Shown here one piece after another: positions 26,800-35,574 of a DNA stretch of 64,000 nt. Below the pieces are notes generated by a model. It was not told the DNA's origin. It was given only the letters and a program-made list of their open reading frames with translations, and ran no database searches. The position numbers were made by a program, and so were the translations under genes. How positions within the stretch are numbered: position 1 is the stretch's first letter; the number at the start of each line of letters is the position of its first letter. The DNA is from Methylobacillus gramineus (GTDB taxonomy: Bacteria > Pseudomonadota > Gammaproteobacteria > Burkholderiales > Methylophilaceae), in assembly GCF_020532675.1 (NCBI RefSeq), contig NZ_JAJAVE010000001.1:1612001-1676000 (forward strand), read 5' to 3'.

Positions 26800-27720
26800 A
26801 TGTCGATGGCTGACCGCGATGGCCTGATTTGGTATGACGGGAAAATGGTACCTTGGCGCGAGGCAACCACCCACGTATTAACCCACACACTGCATTACGG
26901 CATGGGAGTATTTGAAGGCGTACGCGCTTACAAGACAGACAAAGGTCCAGCCATTTTCCGCCTCAAGGAACATACTGACCGCCTGTTCCGCTCTGCGCAT
27001 ATTCTGGGCATGAAAATGCCTTTTGATAAAGCAACGCTGATAGAAGCGCAAAAGGCTGCAGTTCGTGAGAATAATCTGGAATCTGCCTACATGCGCCCGA
27101 TGGCATTCTATGGCGCAGAAGCCATGGGCATTTCCGCAAAAACCCTCTCCACTCACGTCATTGTGGCCGCCTGGACTTGGGGTGCTTACATGGGCGATGC
27201 TGCCATCCAGAATGGTATCCGCGTTAAAACCTCATCATTTTCACGCCATCATGTGAACATCACCATGTGTAAGGCCAAAGCCAACGGCAACTACATGAAC
27301 TCCATTCTCGCGCATCAAGAAGCTGCTCAGGATGGCTACGATGAAGCCCTGCTGCTGGACGTTGACGGCTTTGTCGCTGAAGGCTCAGGGGAGAACATAT
27401 TTATTGTACGCAATGGCAAGCTTTATACCCCTGACCTCACCAGCGCCCTTGAAGGCATCACTCGTGACACCATTGTGCAACTGGCAGATGAGATCGGCCT
27501 GAAAGTCATTGAAAAACGAATCACGCGCGATGAAGTCTACTCTGCTGACGAGGCCTTCTTTACTGGCACCGCAGCTGAGGTTACACCGATTCGTGAACTA
27601 GACAATCGTGCGATTGGCAATGGTAAGCGCGGCCCGATTACAGAACAGCTGCAGACTCTGTACTTTGATATTGTCAAAGGCAAGTCCGCCAAGCATCAAG
27701 ACTGGCTGACCCTAGTTTAA
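26800..27720 (+). CDS. ilvE: Branched-chain amino acid aminotransferase
   Basis: 306 residues, typical of IlvE. GGAGA precedes the ATG at 26800. Fold-type IV PLP enzyme features are present: THTLHYGMGVFEGVRAY, the PLP lysine in NITMCKAKANGNYMNS, and the phosphate-binding block VAEGSGENIF. It performs the last step of valine, leucine and isoleucine synthesis (transamination of 2-oxo acids with glutamate). The zinc-finger gene follows after 28 bp in what looks like a two-gene operon ended by a strong terminator. Confidence 0.96.
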   Translation: MSMADRDGLIWYDGKMVPWREATTHVLTHTLHYGMGVFEGVRAYKTDKGPAIFRLKEHTDRLFRSAHILGMKMPFDKATLIEAQKAAVRENNLESAYMRPMAFYGAEAMGISAKTLSTHVIVAAWTWGAYMGDAAIQNGIRVKTSSFSRHHVNITMCKAKANGNYMNSILAHQEAAQDGYDEALLLDVDGFVAEGSGENIFIVRNGKLYTPDLTSALEGITRDTIVQLADEIGLKVIEKRITRDEVYSADEAFFTGTAAEVTPIRELDNRAIGNGKRGPITEQLQTLYFDIVKGKSAKHQDWLTLV

Positions 27721-27748
27721 TTCACTCATTTCAGGAAGACTGAACATC

Positions 27749-27937
27749 ATGTCAGACACCAGAGAAATAGAAGTTACTGCACAAGACCTGCCACTGCACT
27801 GCCCCACCAAGGAAGTGGCATTGTGGAGTTCTCACCCGCGTGTCTTTCTGGATATTAGTGAAACCGGTCACATCAGTTGTCCTTATTGCGGCACCAAGTA
27901 CGCTTTGAAAACTGGTGAAGTCGTACATTCGCACTAG
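27749..27937 (+). CDS. Small zinc-finger domain protein (CHCC type)
   Basis: 62 residues with candidate zinc ligands C18, a histidine in the TGHISCPYC region and the CPYC pair, in the pattern of the zf-CHCC family related to the NDUFS6 subunit of complex I. The end (KTGEVVHSH) is typical. The gene is commonly found next to ilvE in betaproteobacteria. The function is unknown. Confidence 0.88.
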   Translation: MSDTREIEVTAQDLPLHCPTKEVALWSSHPRVFLDISETGHISCPYCGTKYALKTGEVVHSH

Positions 27938-27957
27938 GCTCTCTCAGCGTAATGAAT

Positions 27958-27986
27958 AAAAAAGCGGAGCTAGCTCCGCTTTTTTA
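27958..27986. terminator. Bidirectional intrinsic terminator
   Basis: The 16-base palindrome GCGGAGCTAGCTCCGC (27964-27979) is flanked by six A's on the left and seven T's on the right. It can end transcription of the ilvE operon from the left and of murI from the right. Confidence 0.93.
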
Positions 27987-28010
27987 TTATCCAGTCGGCT
28001 TGCAAACCCA

Positions 28011-28844
28011 TTAAGGCTCTGCAGCGACCTCTTGCACAGTGAACGTCCAATTCTCTTGCGGCTCATTCCATAACGCTGCAATCACACCCCTGGCGCTTAC
28101 CGCATCAGCCTGATTACTGAAAAAACTCACCTGACCATTATCAGAGCCTGCATTCAACAATTGATGCTCGTGCAGTCGCTTTCCCAACTGTTTAGCCACG
28201 GCAGCCCCTGTCTCAATCAGGGTCACGTCATTACCGACAATCTCCCGGATGGCTCCGGACAGAAAAGGATAATGCGTACAGCCCAGAACCAGCGTATCTA
28301 CGCCCTGTGCTAGCAGGGGCTCAAGATATTGCCTAAGCAAATGCCGCACAGATTCATTATCCAGTTCACCGCGCTCCACACACTCGACCAGACCATGTCC
28401 AGCCTGGGTCACGATTTGAATATCCTGGCCGTAACTTTCCAGCAACGCTGCAAATTGCGCACTCTTCAAAGTACCACTCGTTGCAAGCACACCCACCACC
28501 CCAGTTTTAGTGGCCAGTACAGCGGGTTTTACCGCAGGCTCCATCCCAATCACGGGTAGTGAATAGTGTTGACGCAGCAACCCTACTGCGGCGGCAGTTG
28601 CTGTATTGCAAGCCACCACCAGGGCTTTTACCCCTGCCTGTCTGATAAGGAAATCCGCAAGATAAAAACTCCGCTCAGCAATCATCTCCGGCGACTTGGT
28701 ACCATAGGGCGCAAAATGCGAATCAGCGTAATACGCCAGGTGTTCGTGAGGCAGGGCGCTGCGAATATGCCGCAATACGGAAATGCCTCCCACGCCGGAA
28801 TCAAAAATACCTATGGCTGAATTTGTGGCGCTCACGAAATGCAT
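28011..28844 (-). CDS. murI: Glutamate racemase
   Basis: 277 residues from the ATG at 28844 (MHFVSATNSAIGIFDSG); an upstream start adds 17 residues without family support. The two catalytic cysteines lie in VACNTATA and LGCTHYPFL, and the N-terminal IFDSGVGG and AYYADSHFAPYG blocks are conserved. It supplies D-glutamate for peptidoglycan. It is divergent from the corrinoid adenosyltransferase gene (107 bp apart). Confidence 0.96.
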   Translation of the reverse strand: MHFVSATNSAIGIFDSGVGGISVLRHIRSALPHEHLAYYADSHFAPYGTKSPEMIAERSFYLADFLIRQAGVKALVVACNTATAAAVGLLRQHYSLPVIGMEPAVKPAVLATKTGVVGVLATSGTLKSAQFAALLESYGQDIQIVTQAGHGLVECVERGELDNESVRHLLRQYLEPLLAQGVDTLVLGCTHYPFLSGAIREIVGNDVTLIETGAAVAKQLGKRLHEHQLLNAGSDNGQVSFFSNQADAVSARGVIAALWNEPQENWTFTVQEVAAEP

Positions 28845-28951
28845 TACCTGAAGTGTTGAAAGTCCTAGCAAGTTTAGCCCATGCACTCTCGGCATGCCAT
28901 GCTCAGCATCAGCTTCCGATACAATATATCCACCTTATAAGGAGAAGCAGC

Positions 28952-29497
28952 ATGGGCAACCGACTGAGCAAAATATACACAAGAACTGGGGATGACGGCA
29001 CCACAGGCTTAGGTGATGGTAGTCGCATAGATAAAGATAGCCTGCGCGTCGAGGCAATGGGAACCGTTGATGAGTTGAATGCAATATTGGGAATTCTGTT
29101 GACCGATGCATTACCTGCCAATATCAGCCATATGCTCACTCTGATCCAGCACGACTTATTCGACCTTGGCGGAGAACTCTCCATTCCGGGGCATACATTA
29201 TTGCCGTCTCATAGAACCGATGCACTGGAACAATTACTGGACACATTAAATGCGGAGCTACCCCCTCTGAAAGAATTTATTCTCCCCGGAGGCACAACCG
29301 CCGCAGCTTATTGTCACCTGGGCCGTACGGTATGCAGACGGGCAGAACGTATCTTGATTGCGCTGAGTCGACAGCAGAACATAGGTCCAGTTGCCATTCC
29401 TTATATCAACCGCTTATCCGACCTGCTATTTGTTATGTCACGCAGCCTGAACAAGAGCGCTGGAAGCAATGATGTGCTTTGGAAGCACCAGCGGTGA
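28952..29497 (+). CDS. PduO-type ATP:cob(I)alamin adenosyltransferase
   Basis: 181 residues from the ATG at 28952 with AAGGAGA upstream; the open frame extends 43 codons further upstream without family resemblance. The N-terminal ATP loop (YTRTGDDGTTGLGDGSRIDKDS), DELNAILG, and the C-terminal CRRAERILIAL and YINRLSDLLFVMSR blocks are diagnostic of the PduO/MMAB family. It transfers the adenosyl group of ATP to cob(I)alamin, making coenzyme B12. Confidence 0.94.
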   Translation: MGNRLSKIYTRTGDDGTTGLGDGSRIDKDSLRVEAMGTVDELNAILGILLTDALPANISHMLTLIQHDLFDLGGELSIPGHTLLPSHRTDALEQLLDTLNAELPPLKEFILPGGTTAAAYCHLGRTVCRRAERILIALSRQQNIGPVAIPYINRLSDLLFVMSRSLNKSAGSNDVLWKHQR

Positions 29498-29853
29498 ACG
29501 AAAACAAACAGTGACATGTTTATATACGAACACATAATATAGATATAAAGAATAAATATTTTTCATTATTAAAATTCATTGTTACAGTGCTGTCATTCTT
29601 TTATGGGATGTAGTCCGTGACTAGCATGCAAGCTCTGAATCATTATAAAACCGCCAGTCGCTCCCCATTACAGAATCCCATTTCTCATCCGTTGTATATG
29701 CTGGATCTGTGCATACAATGCGCTGTGGCAGGCGTATACAACCCGTGTTGAATACCTACTGCTCAGCGTCAGCGGATATCTATACCATTTAGTCAGAATA
29801 AGGCGGCACTCACCGGTCATCCGGAAGCGGCACAATCATCAGGGAGAATTATC
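29498..29853. other. Intergenic region upstream of the porin gene
   Basis: About 355 bases, AT-rich at first. It should carry the promoter of the porin gene. I see no ORF with a ribosome binding site, no strong hairpin and no recognisable RNA gene. Confidence 0.4.
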
Positions 29854-31434
29854 TTGTTCAAAAAATCAGGCATTATTGAGTTATTAATTGCCAGCGGCAT
29901 CGCACTTTCCAGTGGTCTGATTTACGCCGCCGAAGAAGTCACGACGACACTCAGCGCAGAAGAAGCAGATCAGCAGGAACGCATCAAAGCGCGCAAGGCT
30001 GAATTGGCGGCCGAAGCCGCCAAAGCAAAGAAAGCAGAAGTCGGTTACTGGGTTGCGCCGCGCGCTTATGGCACTACGCGTGAATCGGAACCACCCAAAT
30101 TCACCAAACCCATTAACAAGACCTGGCTCAAGGACTATACAGACATTGACTGGCTGGACGTAGGTGCGGATTACCGCTTTCGCTACGAAAACCGTGAGAA
30201 CGATTTCCGCCGTGGTACAAATGTTACAGACGAGCCTTTCCTGTTGCGTTCACGGATTTATGTCGCAGTGCGCAACAAGTTCGACCCTTTACGCTTCACA
30301 CTGGAAGCAGAGGATGCACGCCGCAATCACAGCAATTTTACCCGTGACAATCGTGATGTGGATTTAGCTGAACCAATTCAGGCTTACGCAGAACTCTTCT
30401 TCAAGGATGCGCTCGGCAAGGATGATCTCGATAATGATCGTCCTGTCAGCATAAAAGCTGGTCGCATGGCTTTTGAACAGCTAGACCGCCGCCTGATTGC
30501 ACGAAACGAATGGCGTAATACCACCAATACTTTCCAGGGTGTGCGCGCTACGTTTGGCCAGCATAAAAATGACTGGGAGCTGGATCTATTTGCATTGCAA
30601 CCGATCGTACGCTTTACCGAACAACTTAATCAGCGCGATAAAGCGCAATGGTTTTATGGTGCTGTATTTGATTGGCGCAAATGGTCTGATATCGTCACTT
30701 TGTCCCCCTCTTACTTCTACCTGAAGCAAGATGGCGATGAGGTCAAGTACACATCCAATGGTACTCCCGCCACCGCTGCCCAGCGCATAGATCGTGAAAT
30801 CCACACTGCAGGCTTACGTGGTTATGGGGTAATTGGCAAGACGGGTTTTGATTATGACGCCAGCTATTATCGCCAATGGGGTGAAGAAGACAGAACCCCT
30901 ACAGCCAAGCGTGATCATCGTGCATACTCCTATATAGCCGAAGTCGGCTATACAGCCGACCATGCCTGGAAACCACGTTTCAGCGCTAATTATGGCGTAG
31001 CTAGTGGAAACAAGGCATCCAGTGTCGGCACTCAGGAACGCTTTGATCGTTTATTCGGCTTTGCCCGCCCTTGGTCAAGCAACGACTACATCCAGATGGA
31101 AAACGTCAACTCCACCAAGATACGCGCCGAGTTCAGCCCATTTACCGGCGTGAATATCGACACTGGCTACAGCTGGTACAAGCTTGACAGCGCAACTGAC
31201 CGCTGGAATGCGGGTAACAATCTGACTGATGCAACTGGCAACAGCGGTCGTGACTTGGGTGAGGAGTGGGATATCCGCGTAAGATTCCCTGTTATTGACA
31301 AGGTCTCAGCCAACGTCGGCTATGCATACTTTAAGGGCGGTGACTTCACCAAGGCCACATCCCAAAGAATTGAAGCTGGACGTAAGGATACCTCTAACTT
31401 CTTCTATGTAGAATTAACCGTTAGCGCCTTCTAA
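29854..31434 (+). CDS. Alginate-export-type outer membrane barrel / putative porin
   Basis: 526 residues beginning with TTG at 29854, supported by AGGGAG 8 bp upstream and an immediate signal peptide (FKKSGIIELLIASGIALSS, cleaved near IYAAEE). Next comes a charged, alanine/lysine/glutamate-rich coiled-coil-like segment (about 35-62), as in some trimeric porins. The barrel matches the alginate_exp family style (DWLDVGADYRFRYENREN; RSRIYVAVRNKFDPLRFTLEAEDAR; GRMAFEQLDRRLIARNEWRN). It ends VELTVSAF with terminal F. The substrate is unknown; standing first in the sulfur gene block suggests passage of sulfate or organosulfur anions. A terminator follows. Confidence 0.82.
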   Translation: MFKKSGIIELLIASGIALSSGLIYAAEEVTTTLSAEEADQQERIKARKAELAAEAAKAKKAEVGYWVAPRAYGTTRESEPPKFTKPINKTWLKDYTDIDWLDVGADYRFRYENRENDFRRGTNVTDEPFLLRSRIYVAVRNKFDPLRFTLEAEDARRNHSNFTRDNRDVDLAEPIQAYAELFFKDALGKDDLDNDRPVSIKAGRMAFEQLDRRLIARNEWRNTTNTFQGVRATFGQHKNDWELDLFALQPIVRFTEQLNQRDKAQWFYGAVFDWRKWSDIVTLSPSYFYLKQDGDEVKYTSNGTPATAAQRIDREIHTAGLRGYGVIGKTGFDYDASYYRQWGEEDRTPTAKRDHRAYSYIAEVGYTADHAWKPRFSANYGVASGNKASSVGTQERFDRLFGFARPWSSNDYIQMENVNSTKIRAEFSPFTGVNIDTGYSWYKLDSATDRWNAGNNLTDATGNSGRDLGEEWDIRVRFPVIDKVSANVGYAYFKGGDFTKATSQRIEAGRKDTSNFFYVELTVSAF

Positions 31435-31468
31435 ACTTCTCTAATCATTTTGTATATCTCTTAATTTA

Positions 31469-31502
31469 ACCGGGACTCTTCATTGAATCCCGGTATTTTT
31501 TT
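31469..31502 (+). terminator. Intrinsic terminator after porin gene
   Basis: ACCGGGA (31469-31475) pairs with TCCCGGT (31488-31494) around a 12-base loop, followed by A and seven T's. It separates the porin gene from the YezD-sulfate-binding operon. Confidence 0.85.
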
Positions 31503-31624
31503 GCCTGACCCAGCCCTCAATATTCACTTATGATATAAAAATATAAAAACAAATTATTTTTAACTATTTAAAGTTGTTGCTAGAGTAGCAGCATCGCATT
31601 CGATTAACTCCCAAAGGTCTGAAC

Positions 31625-31822
31625 ATGTCGCAAGAAATTCAATCCCGAGCAAGCAACGAAGTGCTGCAAGAAATCATCCGCTCAATTGATCTCCTGCGAT
31701 TTGGCTCCATCGAGATCACAGTACACGATGGTCGAGTGACACAAATTGAGCGCAGGGAAAAAGTACGCTTCAACAATGATATTCAAAAACAAAAAGCAGC
31801 CAACAATACGGTTGCCGCATAA
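31625..31822 (+). CDS. YezD-like (DUF2292) small protein
   Basis: 65 residues. The core EVLQEIIRSIDLLRFGSI followed by ITVHDGRVTQIERREKVRF is the DUF2292/YezD pattern. Family members are tiny cytosolic proteins often encoded beside sulfur assimilation genes, but no biochemical role is established. It sits 42 bp before a sulfate-binding protein gene and is probably co-transcribed, which supports a link to sulfur metabolism. Confidence 0.85.
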   Translation: MSQEIQSRASNEVLQEIIRSIDLLRFGSIEITVHDGRVTQIERREKVRFNNDIQKQKAANNTVAA

Positions 31823-31864
31823 GCAGTAGCACTCATCAGCACACACCATACAAAAGGAATTTGC

Positions 31865-32875
31865 ATGAAATCGTTTTTCCCTGGTCTTTCAGGCTTGATC
31901 GCCATTGCAGTACTGGCAAGCCCTATCGCGGCAGCTGCGGCTGACATCACCCTATTGAATGTTTCTTACGACCCTACGCGTGAACTTTATCAAGAGTACA
32001 ACACCGCATTCGCCAAATATTGGCAAGGCAAAACTGGCGATAAAGTCACCATCAAAGCCTCACACGGCGGCTCAGGCAAACAGGCACGATCCGTCATTGA
32101 TGGCTTGCAGGCAGATGTTGTCACCCTGGCACTGGCTTACGATGTAGATGCACTACATGAGAAAGGCAAACTGATCAATAAAGACTGGATCAAGCGTTTA
32201 CCAGACAATAGCTCGCCTTATACCTCCACGATTGTGTTTCTGGTGCGCAAGGGCAACCCCAAGCAAATTAAGGACTGGGATGACCTGGCCAGGTCTGGCG
32301 TGAGCGTGATTACGCCTAACCCAAAAACCTCTGGTGGCGCCCGCTGGAATTACCTGGCAGCCTGGGCTTATGGTCAAAAAAAGTTTAATAACGATGAAAC
32401 CAAGACTCGTGAATTCCTTGGAAAAATCCTGAAAAACGTTCCAGTGCTTGATTCTGGTGCACGTGGATCTACCACCACCTTCGTGGAACGCGGCATCGGT
32501 GATGTATTGCTGGCCTGGGAAAACGAAGCATTCCTGGCGCAGAAAGAACTTGGTCCAGACAAGTTCGAGATTGTCGCTCCTTCGCTTTCGATTCTGGCCG
32601 AACCCTCAGTATCCGTCGTCGACAAAGTGATAGACAAACGAGGTACTCGCAAGGTTGCAGAAGCTTATCTGGAACATTTGTATAGCGAAGAAGGCCAGGA
32701 AATTGCGGCAAAGAACTACTATCGTCCACGCCTTGAATCAGTGGCCAAGAAGTATGAAAAGAGTTTCCCAAAACTATCTTTGGTCACTATCGATGGTGCT
32801 TTTGGTGGATGGCAAAAAGCCCAAAAAACCCACTTCTCTGACGGTGGGACTTTTGACCAGATTTATCAGCAATAA
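31865..32875 (+). CDS. sbp: Periplasmic sulfate-binding protein (first copy)
   Basis: 336 residues with signal peptide (ending IAAAAA). The mature protein has the sulfate-binding family blocks [54 protein letters not shown] and [13 protein letters not shown]. It delivers sulfate (possibly thiosulfate) to the CysTWA transporter. No permease is adjacent; cysT, cysW and cysA lie ~7 kb downstream beyond the encapsulin locus, next to a second copy of this gene. AAAGGAA precedes the start. Confidence 0.94.
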   Translation: MKSFFPGLSGLIAIAVLASPIAAAAADITLLNVSYDPTRELYQEYNTAFAKYWQGKTGDKVTIKASHGGSGKQARSVIDGLQADVVTLALAYDVDALHEKGKLINKDWIKRLPDNSSPYTSTIVFLVRKGNPKQIKDWDDLARSGVSVITPNPKTSGGARWNYLAAWAYGQKKFNNDETKTREFLGKILKNVPVLDSGARGSTTTFVERGIGDVLLAWENEAFLAQKELGPDKFEIVAPSLSILAEPSVSVVDKVIDKRGTRKVAEAYLEHLYSEEGQEIAAKNYYRPRLESVAKKYEKSFPKLSLVTIDGAFGGWQKAQKTHFSDGGTFDQIYQQ

Positions 32876-32949
32876 GGTTTTATCTTCCAATTAACGGGGC
32901 AGCGCCGGGCAAAATCTGGCGCCGCCGACAAGTAAAGGAGACTCACACT

Positions 32950-33288
32950 ATGAGTACTGCATTAATTGTAGGTGGCGACCAGATTGACGGCATCAAACAG
33001 GAGCTGTCCAATTTCGGTATTACGCATATCAATCACTGGTCTGGCCGCAAGGTGGGCGATGGCAAGAAAATCATCCCTCAAGATACCGATCTGATCATAT
33101 TGATCACAGACTGGATCAGCCATACGTTTACTCACAAGATCAAGCAGAATGCGGCCAAACGGGGCGTCAAAATTGTTTACACCCCCAATGGCCCGGCAGC
33201 ATTGCGTACCAGGCTCAAAAGACTGGATCCGGATTACGTTGTGGAGGCCGAATGTAGAGAAGATCAATCTGGATTTTCACTACATTAA
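32950..33288 (+). CDS. DUF2325 family protein
   Basis: 112 residues. The N-terminus STALIVGGDQIDGIKQEL resembles a dinucleotide-binding loop, and the block DTDLIILITDWISHTFTHKIKQNA plus KRGVKIVYTPNGP is characteristic of DUF2325. The function is unknown. It has a strong ribosome binding site (AAAGGAG) and lies 74 bp after the sulfate-binding protein and 75 bp before the Mop gene, all on one strand. Confidence 0.85.
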   Translation: MSTALIVGGDQIDGIKQELSNFGITHINHWSGRKVGDGKKIIPQDTDLIILITDWISHTFTHKIKQNAAKRGVKIVYTPNGPAALRTRLKRLDPDYVVEAECREDQSGFSLH

Positions 33289-33363
33289 GAACACTCAAAA
33301 GCCTCACATGCCGAACTGAAGTAAGCATCCGGCATATTGATCGTACGCAAAAGGAGATTCACC

Positions 33364-33579
33364 ATGGCAATACACGCAATTAACGTCCGTAACCAATTCC
33401 GCGGCAGAATCAAGGAAATAGTCGTTGGCCCGGTCGTATCAGAGGTTGATGTTGAAACGCCTGTGGGTATTGTCACCTCTGTGATTACCACACGTTCCAT
33501 CACAGAGCTCAACCTGCAAGTTGGTACGGAAGTGCTGGCCCTGATTAAGGCAACAGAGGTATCCCTCGCCAAAGTCTAG
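33364..33579 (+). CDS. Mop/TOBE-domain molybdenum-pterin-binding protein
   Basis: 71 residues from the ATG at 33364, preceded by AAAGGAGA; the upstream in-frame ATG lacks a site. A single Mop domain is visible (INVRNQFRGRIKEIVVGP ... SEVDVETPVGIVTSVITT RSITEL), ending in LIKATEVSLAKV. Mop proteins (molbindins) bind molybdate or related oxyanions in the cytosol. Beside sulfate uptake genes it could buffer molybdate, which competes for the sulfate transporter, or sense oxyanions; this is inference. Confidence 0.9.
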   Translation: MAIHAINVRNQFRGRIKEIVVGPVVSEVDVETPVGIVTSVITTRSITELNLQVGTEVLALIKATEVSLAKV

Positions 33580-33617
33580 CAAAGGGTTATGCAGTTCGCT
33601 GCTTGTATACGTAATAA

Positions 33618-33647
33618 TAAAAAAGGCCGGGAATCCCGGCCTTTTTT
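33618..33647. terminator. Bidirectional terminator between Mop gene and encapsulin operon
   Basis: GGCCGGG (33625-33631) pairs with CCCGGCC (33635-33641) around AAT, with A's before and six T's after. It lies between convergent transcription units and can end both. Confidence 0.93.
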
Positions 33648-33669
33648 ATTGAGACTACCCATGCATCAA

Positions 33670-35574
33670 CTACAAACCATTTACACCTTTAGCAGACGCC
33701 AGCTTGAACAAGGCATTCTGCAACACATCAATTTCTGCATACGTGTTATAGAACGCCAGTGATGGCCGGACTGTAGTTTCCACACCGAAGCGGCGCAGGA
33801 TAGGCTGTGCGCAATGATGACCAGAACGTACGGCGATGCCTTCCTGATTCAGGGCAGCACCCACTTCTTCGCTCTTGTAACCATGCAGGTTAAACGACAA
33901 TACGCTGGCCTTTTCCTTCGCTGTGCCAATCAAACGCAACCCGGGCACCTTGTTCAGCGCGGCTGTTGCATAGACCAGGAGCTCATGCTCGTAACGGGCA
34001 ATATTGTCTATACCCAAGCGCTCAACATACTCCAGCGCAGCACCCATGCCCACGGCATCGGCAATATTGCCGGTACCGGCTTCAAACTTGGCTGGCGCTC
34101 CATGGTAGACCGTCTTTTCAAACGTCACGTCCTGGATCATATTGCCGCCACCTTGCCATGCAGGCATATCATTCAGCACTTCCGGCTTGCCATACAACGC
34201 GCCTATACCGGTTGGGCCAAACACCTTGTGACCAGAAAACACAAAGAAGTCACAATCCAGCGCTTGAACATCCGTACGCATATGTGACACAGACTGCGCA
34301 CCATCCAACAATACCTTGGCACCGACACTATGGGCCATCTGTATCATCTGCTGCGCAGGCGTTACTGTGCCCAGAGCATTGGATACCTGAGTGAAGGAGA
34401 CCAGCTTGGTACGCGATGTCAACAGCTTCTGATATTCATCCAGCAATACCTGTCCGCTGTCATCTACCGGCACCACCTTGAGCTTGGCACCGGTTTCCTG
34501 GCATAACTGCTGCCAGGGCACAATATTGGCGTGATGCTCAAGATTGGTCACAATAACTTCGTCGCCCTCACCCAAATGCTTCTTGCCCCAGGTTTTGGCA
34601 ACCAGGTTGATCGCTTCCGTGGTACCACGCACAAACACGATGTTATCTACCGAAGGCGCATTGATGAAACGACGAACAGTTTCACGAGCCCCTTCATAAG
34701 CATCAGTCGCGCGTGCTGCCAGCTCATGCGCAGCACGATGGATATTGGAGTTTTCGTGCTGATAGAAATAGGACAGACGGTCTATCACCACCTGCGGCTT
34801 TTGCGTAGTGGCCGCATTGTCCAGCCAGATCAGTGGCCTGCCATTGACCAACTCACGCAGAATAGGAAAATCCTTGCGCACCAGATTGGCGTCAAACGGC
34901 GGATGCGCTGAACTGGATACTTGTGGCACCCCAGAACGATCACCCAGGAAGTAATAAGGTGTCGCCTTGTTTTCAGGCGCTGACTTACCCGCACCACTAG
35001 CAGAACTATTCACTGGCGAGACCAAAAGGCTTTGCAAGTCCAACTGGTAAGGAATATCAATCCCCCCCAGCAAGCTGCTAATATCCAGTGCGCCCAGTAT
35101 GCTGCCATCTAGCGGCAACGAGGATGCCCCAGGAGTCGGCCCTACTGCATCTAAGCGCTCCTGGGTGAATTCAGGTGGCAGATGGGATGGCGACACGCCA
35201 AAACTAGGCGCACTAACGGGTATCGTTTCCGCACCGGGCACGATGTTAGTCACTGCAGGCAAGCCCGCAGGAACAGCCGATACGGCGGATGGAGCGGCTG
35301 GCACCGGCGCACCTATGGTCGGGCTTCCAGCCGCATACGGCGCGGCTGAGTCGGTCAATGAAGCAGTCGATGGAATGCCCTGTGCTTGTGGGAAGCCTTC
35401 AGAGTAAATCTCGTTGGCAATGCGGGTCAGTTCATCGATATCCAGATGTCCGCCTGCCTGAGCCTCTCGCCCCACAGCCAGAGCTGCCCCCATACGGGGA
35501 TGCTCACCCGGCACTGATGCCAGTATGGCCTCGGGCTCGAACGAAGACAAATCGTTGAAGTTACTTGTAGTCAT
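33670..35574 (-). CDS. Family 2A encapsulin cargo: cysteine desulfurase (SufS-like) with targeting extension
   Basis: 634 residues, about 225 longer than an ordinary SufS. Residues ~225-634 are a group II cysteine desulfurase: FPILRELVNGRPLIWLDNAATT, PLP lysine K450 (FSGHKVFGPTG) and catalytic cysteine C588 (RSGHHCAQPIL). It takes sulfur from cysteine as persulfide and releases alanine. Residues 1-225 are rich in A, P, S and G and look disordered. They contain short conserved-looking islands (DELTRIANEIYSEGFP, HLPPEFTQERLDAVG, ALDISSLLGG, ATPYYFLGDRSG), as in encapsulin cargo proteins, where this tail binds the shell interior. The start overlaps the shell gene by 14 bp. Confidence 0.94.
   Translation of the reverse strand: MTTSNFNDLSSFEPEAILASVPGEHPRMGAALAVGREAQAGGHLDIDELTRIANEIYSEGFPQAQGIPSTASLTDSAAPYAAGSPTIGAPVPAAPSAVSAVPAGLPAVTNIVPGAETIPVSAPSFGVSPSHLPPEFTQERLDAVGPTPGASSLPLDGSILGALDISSLLGGIDIPYQLDLQSLLVSPVNSSASGAGKSAPENKATPYYFLGDRSGVPQVSSSAHPPFDANLVRKDFPILRELVNGRPLIWLDNAATTQKPQVVIDRLSYFYQHENSNIHRAAHELAARATDAYEGARETVRRFINAPSVDNIVFVRGTTEAINLVAKTWGKKHLGEGDEVIVTNLEHHANIVPWQQLCQETGAKLKVVPVDDSGQVLLDEYQKLLTSRTKLVSFTQVSNALGTVTPAQQMIQMAHSVGAKVLLDGAQSVSHMRTDVQALDCDFFVFSGHKVFGPTGIGALYGKPEVLNDMPAWQGGGNMIQDVTFEKTVYHGAPAKFEAGTGNIADAVGMGAALEYVERLGIDNIARYEHELLVYATAALNKVPGLRLIGTAKEKASVLSFNLHGYKSEEVGAALNQEGIAVRSGHHCAQPILRRFGVETTVRPSLAFYNTYAEIDVLQNALFKLASAKGVNGL

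Noticed and set aside
33670-35574. Ordinary SufS of a suf operon
   Set aside because: No sufBCD or sufE neighbours are present, the protein has a ~225-residue disordered extension, and the adjacent gene is an encapsulin shell.
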